From positions 364,594-428,593 of the forward strand of contig CAWDDF010000009.1 in NCBI GenBank assembly GCA_963801035.1: DNA of 64,000 bases, written 5' to 3'. Position 1 is the first letter of the stretch. Each line of letters opens with the position of its first letter. The position numbers and the translations under genes were made by a program. Shown one piece after another: positions 1 through 8,818 of this stretch. The stretch is from JACCZX01 sp963801035 (GTDB lineage Bacteria; Pseudomonadota; Gammaproteobacteria; Burkholderiales; Burkholderiaceae_F). The notes beneath the pieces were generated by a model, which did no database searches, was not told the origin of the DNA, and was given only the letters and a program-made list of their open reading frames with translations.

Positions 1-711
1 CGCCTGATACGGCGCGGTCAGGATATGCGCGGAGCCCGTTGCGCCCGGCGATTGTCCCGTCGCGAAATAGATCGCGGCGTGCCAGTACGTCTGTTGCAGC
101 GCTGCTTCCATCAATGACGTATCGACAACCTGGCCTTCCCCGGTCTTCAGCTTGTGCGCGTACGCGGCGAGGATGCCCGCAACGGCGAGGATGCCGGCGT
201 TGATATCCGCAACCGAATTGCCTGTCTTCGCAGGTGGGCCGCCCGGCTCGCCGGTGATCGACATCAGGCCAGCAAAGCCTTGTGCGATCAAATCGAATCC
301 ACCTTTGTCCCCCAATGGCCCGTCGCGTCCGAAGCCCGAGACTGCGCAATAAATCAATCCGGGATTTTCAGCGGCGAGAACGTCGTAACCGAGTCCAAGC
401 TTTTCCAGCGTGCCCTTGCGATAGTTTTCTGTCAGCACGTCCGCGTTGCGTACCATCTTCAACAGAATCGCCCGGCCATCGGCGTGCTTTAGGTTCAACG
501 CAATTCCGCGCTTGTTCCGGTTCAGGATCATGAACGGCGCCGACACGCCGTTGACCTGCGGTTCGCTGTAACCACGCGAGTCGTCGCCGCCGGGCAGCTT
601 CTCGACCTTGATGACATCAGCGCCCATGTCTGCCAGCATCATTCCGGCAGTGGGGCCCGCCATGATCTGCGCGAGTTCGAGCACGCGCATTCCTTTTAGC
701 GGCCCACTCAC
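1..711 (-). CDS. CaiB/BaiF family CoA-transferase, C-terminus cut by window edge
   Basis: Class III CoA-transferase moving CoA between acyl-CoA and a free carboxylate in the cytoplasm. The reading frame is open from a GTG at 711 to the window edge, giving 237 codons of a protein usually about 390-400 long. The N-terminal signature is clear: MRVLELAQIMAGPTAGMMLA, then DMGADVIKVE, then NRNKRGIALNLK. The expected CoA-binding and catalytic region follows (GLGYDVLAAENPGLIYCAVS, GFGRDGP, and later GQVVDTSLMEAAL with the catalytic-type Asp). It lies 9 bp downstream of the enoyl-CoA hydratase on the same strand, so the two are probably co-transcribed as an activation plus hydration module. The substrate cannot be read from the sequence. 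The start could instead be the in-frame ATG seven codons later. Confidence 0.9.
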   Translation of the reverse strand, partial: MSGPLKGMRVLELAQIMAGPTAGMMLADMGADVIKVEKLPGGDDSRGYSEPQVNGVSAPFMILNRNKRGIALNLKHADGRAILLKMVRNADVLTENYRKGTLEKLGLGYDVLAAENPGLIYCAVSGFGRDGPLGDKGGFDLIAQGFAGLMSITGEPGGPPAKTGNSVADINAGILAVAGILAAYAHKLKTGEGQVVDTSLMEAALQQTYWHAAIYFATGQSPGATGSAHILTAPYQA

Positions 712-720
712 GCTGTTGCC

Positions 721-1500
721 CTATTTGGCTATGAACTGCGGCTTCTGTTTCGCGAGGAACGCTGCGTAACCGATTCGGAAGTCTTCGGTGTCGAAGCAAT
801 CGAAACATTCATCGAGTTCTTGCGCCGTCAGCGGCGTGCGCTCCGCCAAGCGCCGCGCGAATTTCTTGTGCCAGCGCGCAACCAGTGGTGCACCCTCGGC
901 GATGCGCTCGGCAGCTGCGCGCGTTTCGGCTGCAACCTGATCATCCGGCACGATGCGCGTCACGAGCCCTTTCTCCTTCGCTTCGGCGGCATCGAAGATC
1001 CGGCCTTCCAGCAGAATCTCGAGTGCGACAGGTGCCCCGACGAGTCGCACCAGCGGTGCCATCTCGGCGTATGCCATCACCAAACCGAGATTCTTGATCG
1101 GCGCTCCGAAGCGGCTCGATTCACCGCAGATGCGCAGATCGGCGAGCGCTGCAATCTCGAGTCCGCCGCCAACGCAAATTCCATGAATCTGCGCGATCAG
1201 CGGGTGCCGGCAATTTGCCAGCGCATCGGCGGTGCGATGCATCACCTTGCCGTACTCGATTGCCTGCTTCTTGTTCGATCGCTCGCTCGCAAACTCGGCG
1301 ATGTCGTTGCCCGGCGAGAACGATTTCTCGCCCGCACCACGGATGATCACGCAGCGCAGCGTGTCATCTGCCGACAGCTGCTCAACCGTTTCGCCGAGCG
1401 CTGCCCACATGCTGCGCGTCAGCGCATTGAGCTTGTCCGGCCGGTTGAGGACAACGGTCGCAATCGCGCCGTCGCGCTCGACATAAATGAGCTCGCGCAC
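721..1500 (-). CDS. enoyl-CoA hydratase/isomerase (crotonase) family protein
   Basis: A 259-residue crotonase, the usual length. The first oxyanion-hole loop is around residues 60-66 (FSPGNDI) and the second around 106-115 (HGICVGGGLE), which together hold the thioester carbonyl. The second catalytic glutamate expected in the PEI-LGL segment is replaced (PIKNLGL, residues 134-140). Classical hydratase activity is therefore not assured, and isomerase, hydrolase or another crotonase chemistry is possible. It sits between a Bug-type solute receptor and a CaiB CoA-transferase with gaps of about 10 bp, so it is likely part of one leftward operon degrading a carboxylic acid imported with the help of that receptor. 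Confidence 0.9.
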   Translation of the reverse strand: MRELIYVERDGAIATVVLNRPDKLNALTRSMWAALGETVEQLSADDTLRCVIIRGAGEKSFSPGNDIAEFASERSNKKQAIEYGKVMHRTADALANCRHPLIAQIHGICVGGGLEIAALADLRICGESSRFGAPIKNLGLVMAYAEMAPLVRLVGAPVALEILLEGRIFDAAEAKEKGLVTRIVPDDQVAAETRAAAERIAEGAPLVARWHKKFARRLAERTPLTAQELDECFDCFDTEDFRIGYAAFLAKQKPQFIAK

Positions 1501-1510
1501 AAGCGGCCTG

Positions 1511-2517
1511 CTAATTGGCCTTGACGTTCAGGTCCTTCACCAGCTTTTGGTACTTGGTGAGTTCGGCTTTGATGAAGTCTGAAAACTGCGCCGGCGTCGC
1601 GGCACCGCCAAACTGCACGCCTTGCGCAACCAGACTGCTGTTGATGCCCGGATCGGCCATCGCTTTCTTCACCGCGCCATCGATCTTGCTGACGACGTCC
1701 GCAGGCAAACCCTTCGGGCCCATCACCGAGTACCAGTTGGTCACCTCGAAGCCCTTGATCCCGACTTCGCTGAACGTCGGCACGTCAGGCAACTGCGACA
1801 AGCCGCTGCGGCGTCGAGATCGCGAGCGCGCGCAGCTTGCCCGATTTGATGTGCTCGAGCACCGGCGGCATCGTGTCGAAGTTCATGTTGACCTGCCCGC
1901 CGATCAGATCGACGACGGCCTGGCCGCTGCCTTTGTAGGGAATGTGATTGAGCTCGACTTCGGTCAGTTTGGCGAACAGTGCGCCAGCGAGGTGCTGCGT
2001 GCTTCCGACCCCCGACGATGCATAGGTGTACGTGCCGGGCTTGGCCTTCGCGAGTGCCACCAGTCGGGAACGGTACGAGCGGGAATGCTCGGATGAACCA
2101 CGAGCACGTTGGGAACGTAGCCCACGTACGTAATCGGCGTGAAGTCAGTTGCCGCGTCATAAGGGACCTTGTCCAGCACGAACGGCGCGATCGCGTTCGA
2201 GTTCGAATGGCCCATTAGCAGCGTGTAGCCATCGGGGCAGAGCGCGCGACTTCGGCCGCCGCGATCGTGCCTGATGCGCCAGCGCGATTCTCGACAACGA
2301 TCGTCTGACCAAGAACCTCCGACATCTTCACGCCTAACGCGCGGGCGACGATATCGGTGCCACCGCCGGGTGCAAAGCCCACGAGGATGCGAATCGGCTT
2401 GTTGGGATAAGCGGTTTGCGCAACGGCTGGGACTGCAAACGCAGAAGCCAGCGCCGCGGCGGCGCAGCTGCGGATAAAGTGGCGACGGTGACCGCCGGCG
2501 AGGGAACGCGCTTTCAT
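1511..2517 (-). pseudogene. Bug/TctC family solute-binding protein broken by three frameshifts
   Basis: A periplasmic tripartite-tricarboxylate-transporter receptor. From ATG 2517 there is a signal peptide (FIRSCAAAALASAFAVPAVA), then YPNKPIRILVGFAPGGGTD and the family motif ENRAGASGTIAAAEVARSAP. The frame then breaks at 2234-2237 (one base lost before the expected DGYTL). It continues as LLMGHSNSNAIAPFVLDKVP and breaks at about 2060-2064 (one base lost, VPD to LVALAKAKPGT). It breaks again at about 1795-1803 (one extra base, TPQRL to SQLPDVPTFSE) and ends correctly at 1511. Correcting all three gives about 335 residues, normal for the family. Every conserved block is intact, so sequencing error is at least as likely as gene death. 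It is probably in one operon with the hydratase and CoA-transferase downstream. Confidence 0.85.
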
Positions 2518-2587
2518 TAAGTGTCTCCTGGGCAATGTAGGTTCTTGTCCGAGCCGAGCGTTCGGTGCGCGGCCTGATTGAGCCAGT

Positions 2588-3793
2588 CTAGGCGGCTTGG
2601 GCCAACTTTGCTGTTGGTGCTTCCGCCAAGTAGGCCATCGCCGCATCGACTCCGCCGGAACGGTGCGGGATGCCGCAAGCTTTAATCCCATTTCGACGCC
2701 GGCCAGCGTTCCGCACAGCATCAGCTCGTTGAAGTAACCCAGGTGTCCGATGCGAAAGATCTTGCCGGTCGACCTTGCCCAGCCCCTGTCCGAGCGACAT
2801 GTTGAATCGTTCCAGCACGATCTTGCGAAACGCATCGGCGCTGTGTCCATCGGGCACGATCAGCGCTGTCAGTGCCGAGCTGTATTCAGCCGGATTGACG
2901 CACAGAATCTCGAGACCCCATGCGCGCGCGGCGCGCCGCGTTGCTTCCGCCAGGCGATCGTGCCGCGCGAACACGTTCGGCAAGCCTTCGGCAAACAGCA
3001 TCTCGAGCGCTTCGTGCAGGCCGTACAGCAGATTGGTCGCCGGCGTGTACGGAAAGTAGCCGGTCGCATTGGACGCGATCATCTCGCTCCACTCCCAATA
3101 CGAGCGCGGCAGCTTCGCGTGCTTCGACGCCGCCAGCGCCTTTGCGCTGATCGCGTTGAACGAAAGTCCCGGCGGCAGCATCAGCCCCTTTTGCGAGCCG
3201 CCGACCGTGACATCGACGCCCCATTCGTCGTGCCGGTAATCGATCGAACCGAGCGATGAGATCGTGTCGACCAGCAGCAGCGCAGGGTGACCCGCGCGAT
3301 CGATCGCAGCACGAATCGGCGGAATCGGTGTCGTTACGCCGGTCGACGTTTCGTTGTGAACCACGCATACGGCTTTGATCGCGTGCGCAGCGTCTGCGCG
3401 CAAGCGTTTTTCGATCTCCGCAGGATTGGCGCCCTGGCGCCAGTCGCCCGGCATGAAGTCGACGACCAATGACATTCGCTCGGCCAGCTTCTTCCATAAC
3501 ACCGCGAATTGGCCGGTCTCGGCCATCAATACGCGGTCGCCCGGTGACAACGTGTTGACCAGCGCCGCTTCCCAAGCGCCGGTACCCGACGCCGGATAAA
3601 TCACGACGTCGCCCTCCGTCTGAAACACGCGCTTGATGCCGGCGAGCACGGCTTTACCAAGAACTGCGAACTCGGGCCCGCGATGATCGATCGTCGGTCG
3701 GTCAATCGCACGCAGCACGCGATCGGGCACGTTGGTGGGACCTGGGATCTGCAGAAAGTGGCGGCCGGAGGGATGACTATCGAGTTCGAGCAT
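2588..3793 (-). CDS. class V aminotransferase, serine-glyoxylate aminotransferase-like
   Basis: PLP enzyme of the alanine/serine-glyoxylate aminotransferase group, 401 residues. The N-terminal FLQIPGPTNVPDRVLRAID and the PLP lysine in GGSQKGLMLPPG (Lys202) are typical of SgaA-type enzymes. The frame is disturbed near the C-terminus. After GQGLGKV a net +1 shift at about 2764-2772 replaces the expected GKIFRIGHLGYFNELML, which is readable in the neighbouring frame. A compensating -1 shift at about 2676-2683 restores GIPHRSGGVDAAMAYLAE. The two shifts cancel, so an open frame survives with about 30 scrambled residues. It begins the leftward cluster with the Bug receptor and CoA-ester enzymes and is divergent from the FAD dehydrogenase, 98 bp away. 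Confidence 0.85.
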   Translation of the reverse strand: MLELDSHPSGRHFLQIPGPTNVPDRVLRAIDRPTIDHRGPEFAVLGKAVLAGIKRVFQTEGDVVIYPASGTGAWEAALVNTLSPGDRVLMAETGQFAVLWKKLAERMSLVVDFMPGDWRQGANPAEIEKRLRADAAHAIKAVCVVHNETSTGVTTPIPPIRAAIDRAGHPALLLVDTISSLGSIDYRHDEWGVDVTVGGSQKGLMLPPGLSFNAISAKALAASKHAKLPRSYWEWSEMIASNATGYFPYTPATNLLYGLHEALEMLFAEGLPNVFARHDRLAEATRRAARAWGLEILCVNPAEYSSALTALIVPDGHSADAFRKIVLERFNMSLGQGLGKVDRQDLSHRTPGLLQRADAVRNAGRRRNGIKACGIPHRSGGVDAAMAYLAEAPTAKLAQAA

Positions 3794-3891
3794 TGCTGCA
3801 CCTTCTCAAAAACACTCGTTGGAGCCGAACTTTAACGAATCCTCAATGCCCGCCGCGTCGGCGCGGCCTAGCGCGTCTATATTCATTGCGA

Positions 3892-6800
3892 ATGAACGAC
3901 CTGTCACAACCGCTTGTCTTCCACCCGCCACGGGCGGATAGCGAGCTCGCGAGGCGGCTGCGCAGTGAGGTGCAGGGCGAAGTCATGTTCGACAGCGCAA
4001 CGCGCGGCCGTTACTCGACCGACGCGTCGATTTATCAAGTCGAACCGATCGGCGTGCTGATCCCCAAGACCCAGGAAGACGTGCGCGCAGCCATGGACAT
4101 CTGTCGCGATCTGCAAGTGCCGATGCTGCCGCGCGGCGCCGGTAGCTCGCAGTGTGGGCAAACGGTGGGAGCCGCGCTGGTCATTGATCACAGCAAGTAT
4201 CTGAACGGTGTGGTGTCGTTCGACAAGGACGCGCGAACCGTCACCGTCGAGCCCGGCATCGTGCTCGACGCGCTCAACACCTGGCTACGACCACACGGCC
4301 TATGGTTTCCGGTCGATGTCAGCACGGGAGCGCAATGCACGCTGGGCGGCATGGCCGGCAACAATTCATGCGGCTCGCGCTCAATCGCGTACGGCAACAT
4401 GGTGCACAACGTGCTGGCCATCGATGCGCTGCTTGCCGACGGAACTGAAGCGTGGTTCGGCCCTGAGGCGGAAATGGCGGAGGGTTCGACGCGCATCAAC
4501 AAACTGCTCGAAGGCCTGCGCAGCATTGCCGTGCGCGAATGGGACGAAATCGAACGCTGGGTGCCCAAGGTAATGCGCCGCGTCGGCGGCTACAACATCG
4601 ACGTCTTTCTGCCGCAAAGCGAGCGTCCGTATACCGCAGACGGCAGCGTCAACCTGTCGCATCTGCTGGTCGGCAGCGAAGGGACACTGGCGTGGACCAG
4701 CACGTTGACGCTGAAGCTTGCGCCGCTGCCCTCGCAGCGCACGCTCGGTGTCGTCAACTTCCCATCTCTGTATCGCGCGATGCAGTGCGCGCAGCACATC
4801 GTCACGCTGAAGCCGTCTGCCGTCGAGCTGGTCGATCGCACGATGATCGAGCTCGCGCGCAGCAATCCTGCGTTTCGGCCGGTGATCGAAGCGGCGTTGG
4901 TGAAAACATCCATTGGCGAGCCCGAAGCGATCCTGCTGGTTGAATTCAGCGACCTCAGTGATAGCAACGTGAGCACGCTCGGCCGGCTCGATCAACTCGT
5001 CACGATGATCGCCGATCTCGGTCTGCCGGGCCAGGTGGTACGCATGACGGACGCGTCGTCGCAGAAGGCGTTGTGGGAAGTTCGCAAGGCCGGACTCAAC
5101 ATCATGATGAGCATGCGCGGCGACGGAAAACCGGTGTCGTTCATCGAAGACTGCGCAGTGCCGCTGCATCACCTGGCCGATTACGTCGCGCGGCTAACAG
5201 AGGTGTTCGCTAGACACGGCACGCGCGGGACGTGGTACGCGCACGCTTCGGTCGGCACTCTGCATGTACGGCCGATCCTGGACATGCGTAAAGACGGCGC
5301 GCAGAAAATGCGTGCGATCGCCGAGGAAGCAGCGCTGATGGTGCGCGAATACAAGGGCGCGTTTTCAGGCGAACACGGCGACGGACTGGTGCGCAGCGAA
5401 TGGGTCGCGTGGCAATTCGGACCGCGGCTGACGCGCGCATTCGAAGAGATCAAGTCGCTGTTCGATCCCGACGGCTTGATGAACCCCGGCAAGATCGTTA
5501 AGCCGCCGAAGATGGATGACGCTCGGCTGTTTCGCTATCCGCCGGGCTATCGAACGCAGCCGCTGCAAACGGCGCTCGACTGGTCCGCATGGGACGTGCA
5601 GAACGATCCAGCGACCGAAACGCTGACGCCTCCGGGCACCGGCGGCGACCCCGCGCTTGGCTTCGGCAAGGCGGTCGAGATGTGCAACAACAACGGGCAC
5701 TGTCGAAAGTTCGACGCCGGCACGATGTGCCCGAGCTTTCGCGTCACGCGTGACGAAGAGCATCTGACACGTGGACGCGCTAACACGCTGCGGCTTGCAC
5801 TGTCGGGGCACATCGAAGGCGGCTTCGCATCGGATGCCGTGCGTGACGCGCTCGATCTGTGCGTCAGCTGCAAGGGCTGCAGGCGCGAATGCCCGACCGG
5901 TGTCGATATGGCGAAGATGAAGATCGAGTTTCTTCATCACTATCACGAACGGCGCGGGATGTCGATCAAGGATCGGCTGGTCTCGTACCTGCCGCGCTAC
6001 GCGCACTGGGGCGCGCGGCTGCCATGGTTGTTCAACTTGCGCAACACGTTGCCTGGTGCTGCCGCGTTGTCTGAAAAGTGGTTCGGATTTGCGGCGCAAC
6101 GGTCGTTGCCTTCGTGGCGCAGCGATACGTTCCTCGGCGGACTGACGTATCCAGTCAATGCCGACGGCAGCATCGAGCCACAGGCGCGTGGCAGTACCGG
6201 CGAAGTCGTCCTCTTCGCCGATACCTTCAACAACGCGTTCGAGCCCGAAGTTGCGCACGATGCGCTCGCGGTGCTCGAAGCAGCCGGCTACACGGTGCAC
6301 ATCGCGTTGCCTTCCGACGGCAGTCGCCGGCCACTGTGTTGCGGTCGTACGTTTCTGGCAACGGGCATGGTCGATCAGGCGAAGGCCGAAGCGCGACGAA
6401 CGCTTGCGGCGTTGACGCCGCACGTCGAGCGCGGTGCAACCGTCGTCGGCCTGGAGCCGTCGTGTCTGCTATCGATGCGCGACGAATTTCTAGTGATGGG
6501 GTTGGGCAACGCGGCGCAACTTCTCTCATCGAAAGCGCTTCTGATCGAGGAGTTTCTGGCGGGCGAGCATCGAGCAGGCCGGCTTCGCTTGAACCTTGCC
6601 CCCTTACGCGAAAAGCGCGCGCTAATTCATGGCCACTGTCATCAGAAGGCTTTCGACGCGCTGACTCCTGCCGTCGAAGTATTGCGCTTGATTCCACAGC
6701 TGCAGGTTGATGTCATCGATTCGAGTTGCTGTGGCATGTCCGGTGCGTTCGGGTACGAAGCTTCGCACTACGATGTTTCAATGAAGATGGCCGAGTTATC

Positions 6801-6978
6801 GCTGCTACCCGCCGTCCGCACGGCGGACGACGACACACTGATCGTGGCTGACGGCACAAGTTGCAGGCATCAAATCGCTGACGGCACGCGCGGCCCCAGC
6901 GAACGTAGGGCAGTGCATGCCGTCAGCGTGTTGGCGCGGGCGCTCCGACCCAGCGAAGCGATTAACGAGCGCGCGTAA
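3892..6978 (+). CDS. FAD/Fe-S D-2-hydroxyacid dehydrogenase, YdiJ-like giant form
   Basis: About 1028 residues, matching the roughly 1018-residue YdiJ group (membrane-linked D-2-hydroxyglutarate/D-lactate type dehydrogenases). Order of parts: N-terminal FAD-binding PCMH domain (LPRGAGSSQCGQTVG, TLGGMAGNNSCGSRS), FAD-oxidase C-terminal domain ending LMNPGKIV, then an iron-sulfur region with CNNNGHCRKFDAGTMCPSFR near residue 600 and CVSCKGCRRECPTG near 655. Cysteine-rich CCG motifs follow near 815 (CCGRTF) and 945 (SSCCGMSGAFGYE). Translation could begin further upstream at 3793, but ATG 3892 opens directly into MNDLSQPLVFHPPRADSELA, which fits the family. It is divergent from the aminotransferase cluster and may oxidise a hydroxy-acid made or released there; that link is inference. 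Confidence 0.9.
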   Translation: MNDLSQPLVFHPPRADSELARRLRSEVQGEVMFDSATRGRYSTDASIYQVEPIGVLIPKTQEDVRAAMDICRDLQVPMLPRGAGSSQCGQTVGAALVIDHSKYLNGVVSFDKDARTVTVEPGIVLDALNTWLRPHGLWFPVDVSTGAQCTLGGMAGNNSCGSRSIAYGNMVHNVLAIDALLADGTEAWFGPEAEMAEGSTRINKLLEGLRSIAVREWDEIERWVPKVMRRVGGYNIDVFLPQSERPYTADGSVNLSHLLVGSEGTLAWTSTLTLKLAPLPSQRTLGVVNFPSLYRAMQCAQHIVTLKPSAVELVDRTMIELARSNPAFRPVIEAALVKTSIGEPEAILLVEFSDLSDSNVSTLGRLDQLVTMIADLGLPGQVVRMTDASSQKALWEVRKAGLNIMMSMRGDGKPVSFIEDCAVPLHHLADYVARLTEVFARHGTRGTWYAHASVGTLHVRPILDMRKDGAQKMRAIAEEAALMVREYKGAFSGEHGDGLVRSEWVAWQFGPRLTRAFEEIKSLFDPDGLMNPGKIVKPPKMDDARLFRYPPGYRTQPLQTALDWSAWDVQNDPATETLTPPGTGGDPALGFGKAVEMCNNNGHCRKFDAGTMCPSFRVTRDEEHLTRGRANTLRLALSGHIEGGFASDAVRDALDLCVSCKGCRRECPTGVDMAKMKIEFLHHYHERRGMSIKDRLVSYLPRYAHWGARLPWLFNLRNTLPGAAALSEKWFGFAAQRSLPSWRSDTFLGGLTYPVNADGSIEPQARGSTGEVVLFADTFNNAFEPEVAHDALAVLEAAGYTVHIALPSDGSRRPLCCGRTFLATGMVDQAKAEARRTLAALTPHVERGATVVGLEPSCLLSMRDEFLVMGLGNAAQLLSSKALLIEEFLAGEHRAGRLRLNLAPLREKRALIHGHCHQKAFDALTPAVEVLRLIPQLQVDVIDSSCCGMSGAFGYEASHYDVSMKMAELSLLPAVRTADDDTLIVADGTSCRHQIADGTRGPSERRAVHAVSVLARALRPSEAINERA

Positions 6979-6987
6979 CGCGCACCG

Positions 6988-7866
6988 TTATCGCACGAAC
7001 TCCGTCGCAAGTCCGGAGTTAAGCAATACCTGCGCGGGCGGAAACCAGATCTGGTCGTTGGCGACCGACGCGCCTGTCTGAAGCACGCGCTGATCGACGC
7101 CGCGAGCGGCGATGAATTCATCGCTGCGCCGGTTTGCCGACGCCACGGCATCCGCACTGAAGCCGGCGCCGCCGGCACTGTGAAGTCCGAGGCGGGCATG
7201 GGCGCCGATGATGCGGCGTGCGCCGCCTGCAAACGCCGTTACGCACGCGCTGCTGCACTCACCGTTGACGAAAGTGTCGATGTTTCGGTCGCGCAGCAGC
7301 GTACCCAAAGCCAAGCCTTCGGCAACTCTGCCGCCGGGACTTTCGAGCCGCACGATTTGAACATTTGGATTGTCGTCGAGCGCATCGCGCACCGCCCGGG
7401 TGCTTCCGAATTCGAGCCCGCCCTGCACAACAATCTGGTTTGAGCGTGCATCCAGATGCACCGTTGCCGGCGGCGACGAGCCGATCAGTGTTGACCACAC
7501 TTCGGGCATCACATAGCGCGCGGATTGAAACCAGAACAGGCCAACCCAGACGAACGCTCCGATGCCCACAATCCCGGTGAGTACAGCCACTGGCATCGAC
7601 CCGCCACGGTCGACACTCTCGATTGCGGAGCGTTGCACGCCGGTTCCCCACCACAGCGCTCCTACGATCAGCACCACGACTTCGAGCAGCCATAACAGGG
7701 ATGAACCGATCGGGTAGTCGGTAATCGGAATGTGGCGCGATGCGTAGCCAATGAGCTGCACGGCACCCCAGACGAGCGCGGCACTGCCGATGACGGCGAC
7801 CGCCAGCGGAAGATCGCCGCGCCAGTGTTGGCGCAGATAGCCAACGCGCCGCGTACGTCCCCGCAT
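6988..7866 (-). CDS. membrane-anchored ClpP/crotonase-fold protein, possible periplasmic serine protease
   Basis: Two or more N-terminal membrane segments (LAVAVIGSAALVWGAVQLIG; LLWLLEVVVLIVGALWWG; AVLTGIVGIGAFVWVGLFWF) are followed by a soluble domain of about 150 residues. That domain has the ClpP-like pattern VRLESPGGRVAEGLALGTLL, a putative nucleophile serine in GECSSACVTAF, and a histidine in ARLGLHSAGG. It resembles uncharacterised periplasmic proteins related to Clp protease proteolytic subunits (COG3904 type). I chose ATG 7866 because GGGAG lies 6 bp upstream; in-frame starts at 7947, 7965 and 8007 lack such a site. The gene is convergent with the FAD dehydrogenase, 9 bp apart. Substrate and proteolytic activity are unknown. 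Confidence 0.65.
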   Translation of the reverse strand: MRGRTRRVGYLRQHWRGDLPLAVAVIGSAALVWGAVQLIGYASRHIPITDYPIGSSLLWLLEVVVLIVGALWWGTGVQRSAIESVDRGGSMPVAVLTGIVGIGAFVWVGLFWFQSARYVMPEVWSTLIGSSPPATVHLDARSNQIVVQGGLEFGSTRAVRDALDDNPNVQIVRLESPGGRVAEGLALGTLLRDRNIDTFVNGECSSACVTAFAGGARRIIGAHARLGLHSAGGAGFSADAVASANRRSDEFIAARGVDQRVLQTGASVANDQIWFPPAQVLLNSGLATEFVR

Positions 7867-8082
7867 GTGCTTCTCCCGAAATCGTTCCGCGTTTGCCAGT
7901 TGCTTGCGTGGCGACGGCGGGTGCGCGGGGAGGTTTGTGAGATCCATAAGTGGGGGCGAGTTCATATGGGTGCAGCAGCCGTCATGCCAGTGGCTAACGC
8001 GAAGCATATCGAGCGTTGCTCGGCTATTGATCGCACGAACGGACGGTCGGGTACCCCACCCTTGCGTCGGTTATCGCGTCGG

Positions 8083-8790
8083 CTACACGGATGGCATGCC
8101 CGCGAGTTGTTCCAGGTAGTGGGTTTTTGCGGGCTGCAGATGCTCGACGCAAAGTTGTGCCAGCGCCCAGTTGTCCGTTCCTTTGAGCAACTCGATCATC
8201 ATGCTGTGGTGGCGCACTGACACCTTCAGCTTCTGCGGATCCGCCATTGTTTTTGCGCGGACAGGAAGGCTCAGTTGCATGAAGTACAGGATCGTGTCGA
8301 CCAGATAGCGGTTGTTACAAGCCGAAAACAGCGTCACGTGAAATTGATCGTTCAGTGCATGCACGGCTCGATAATCGGCCGCCGCCACCGCCGCCCGATA
8401 CTCGCGTTGAATCTGTTCCACCGCGCGCAGCGTCGTTGCATCGGCTGGCAGGCGGATCATCAGCGCGGCCTGCCGCTGCAGCATTTCCCGCACCTCGTAG
8501 ATCCGCCGCACCTCGGCCGGCTCCAGCGATAGCACCGCCGCCCCTTTGTTCTTCTCGCGCGCGACGATGCCCTTGCGCTCGAGCTGGAGCAGCGCCTGGC
8601 GGATAAAGTGACGCGTGGCGCCGAAGCGCGCCATCAGGTTGTCTTCGATAAGACGCGCCGCAGGTGGCAGCGTGCCGAAGATGATGTCTTCTTCAAGCGC
8701 CTTGGCAATCTCGTTTGACGGATCGCGAGCCGGCGATCGATCGGCGCGGGTGCGGCCTGAGTGATCCGTTGCGGCTACGCGGGTTGGCAT
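8083..8790 (-). CDS. GntR-family transcriptional regulator with FCD domain
   Basis: 235 residues. An N-terminal winged helix (IAKALEEDIIFGTLPPAARL, then LMARFGATRHFIRQALLQLE) is followed by the all-helical FCD effector domain (EVREMLQRQAALMIRLPADA, HALNDQFHVTLFSACNNRYL, VRHHSMMIELLKGTDNWALA) with histidines that usually bind a metal and effector. It is the last gene of the leftward TRAP transporter operon, 28 bp after dctM, so it probably senses the transported acid or an intermediate. It is the natural candidate to bind the inverted repeat in the divergent promoter region at 11751-11835. Confidence 0.9.
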   Translation of the reverse strand: MPTRVAATDHSGRTRADRSPARDPSNEIAKALEEDIIFGTLPPAARLIEDNLMARFGATRHFIRQALLQLERKGIVAREKNKGAAVLSLEPAEVRRIYEVREMLQRQAALMIRLPADATTLRAVEQIQREYRAAVAAADYRAVHALNDQFHVTLFSACNNRYLVDTILYFMQLSLPVRAKTMADPQKLKVSVRHHSMMIELLKGTDNWALAQLCVEHLQPAKTHYLEQLAGMPSV

Positions 8791-8818
8791 CGGTCCACCG
8801 CAACGCTATCGCTTGCCG

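Noticed and set aside
820..1524. Long open frame on the plus strand antisense to the enoyl-CoA hydratase
   Set aside because: Arginine/histidine-rich translation without any motif; it is the GC-driven shadow of the real crotonase.
2215..2850. One 211-codon leftward frame joining aminotransferase-like and Bug-like sequence
   Set aside because: It is a chimera produced by the frameshifts in the two real genes; it lacks any start of its own.
5365..6423. 352-codon minus-strand frame inside the FAD dehydrogenase
   Set aside because: Shadow frame; the plus-strand gene has every conserved domain.
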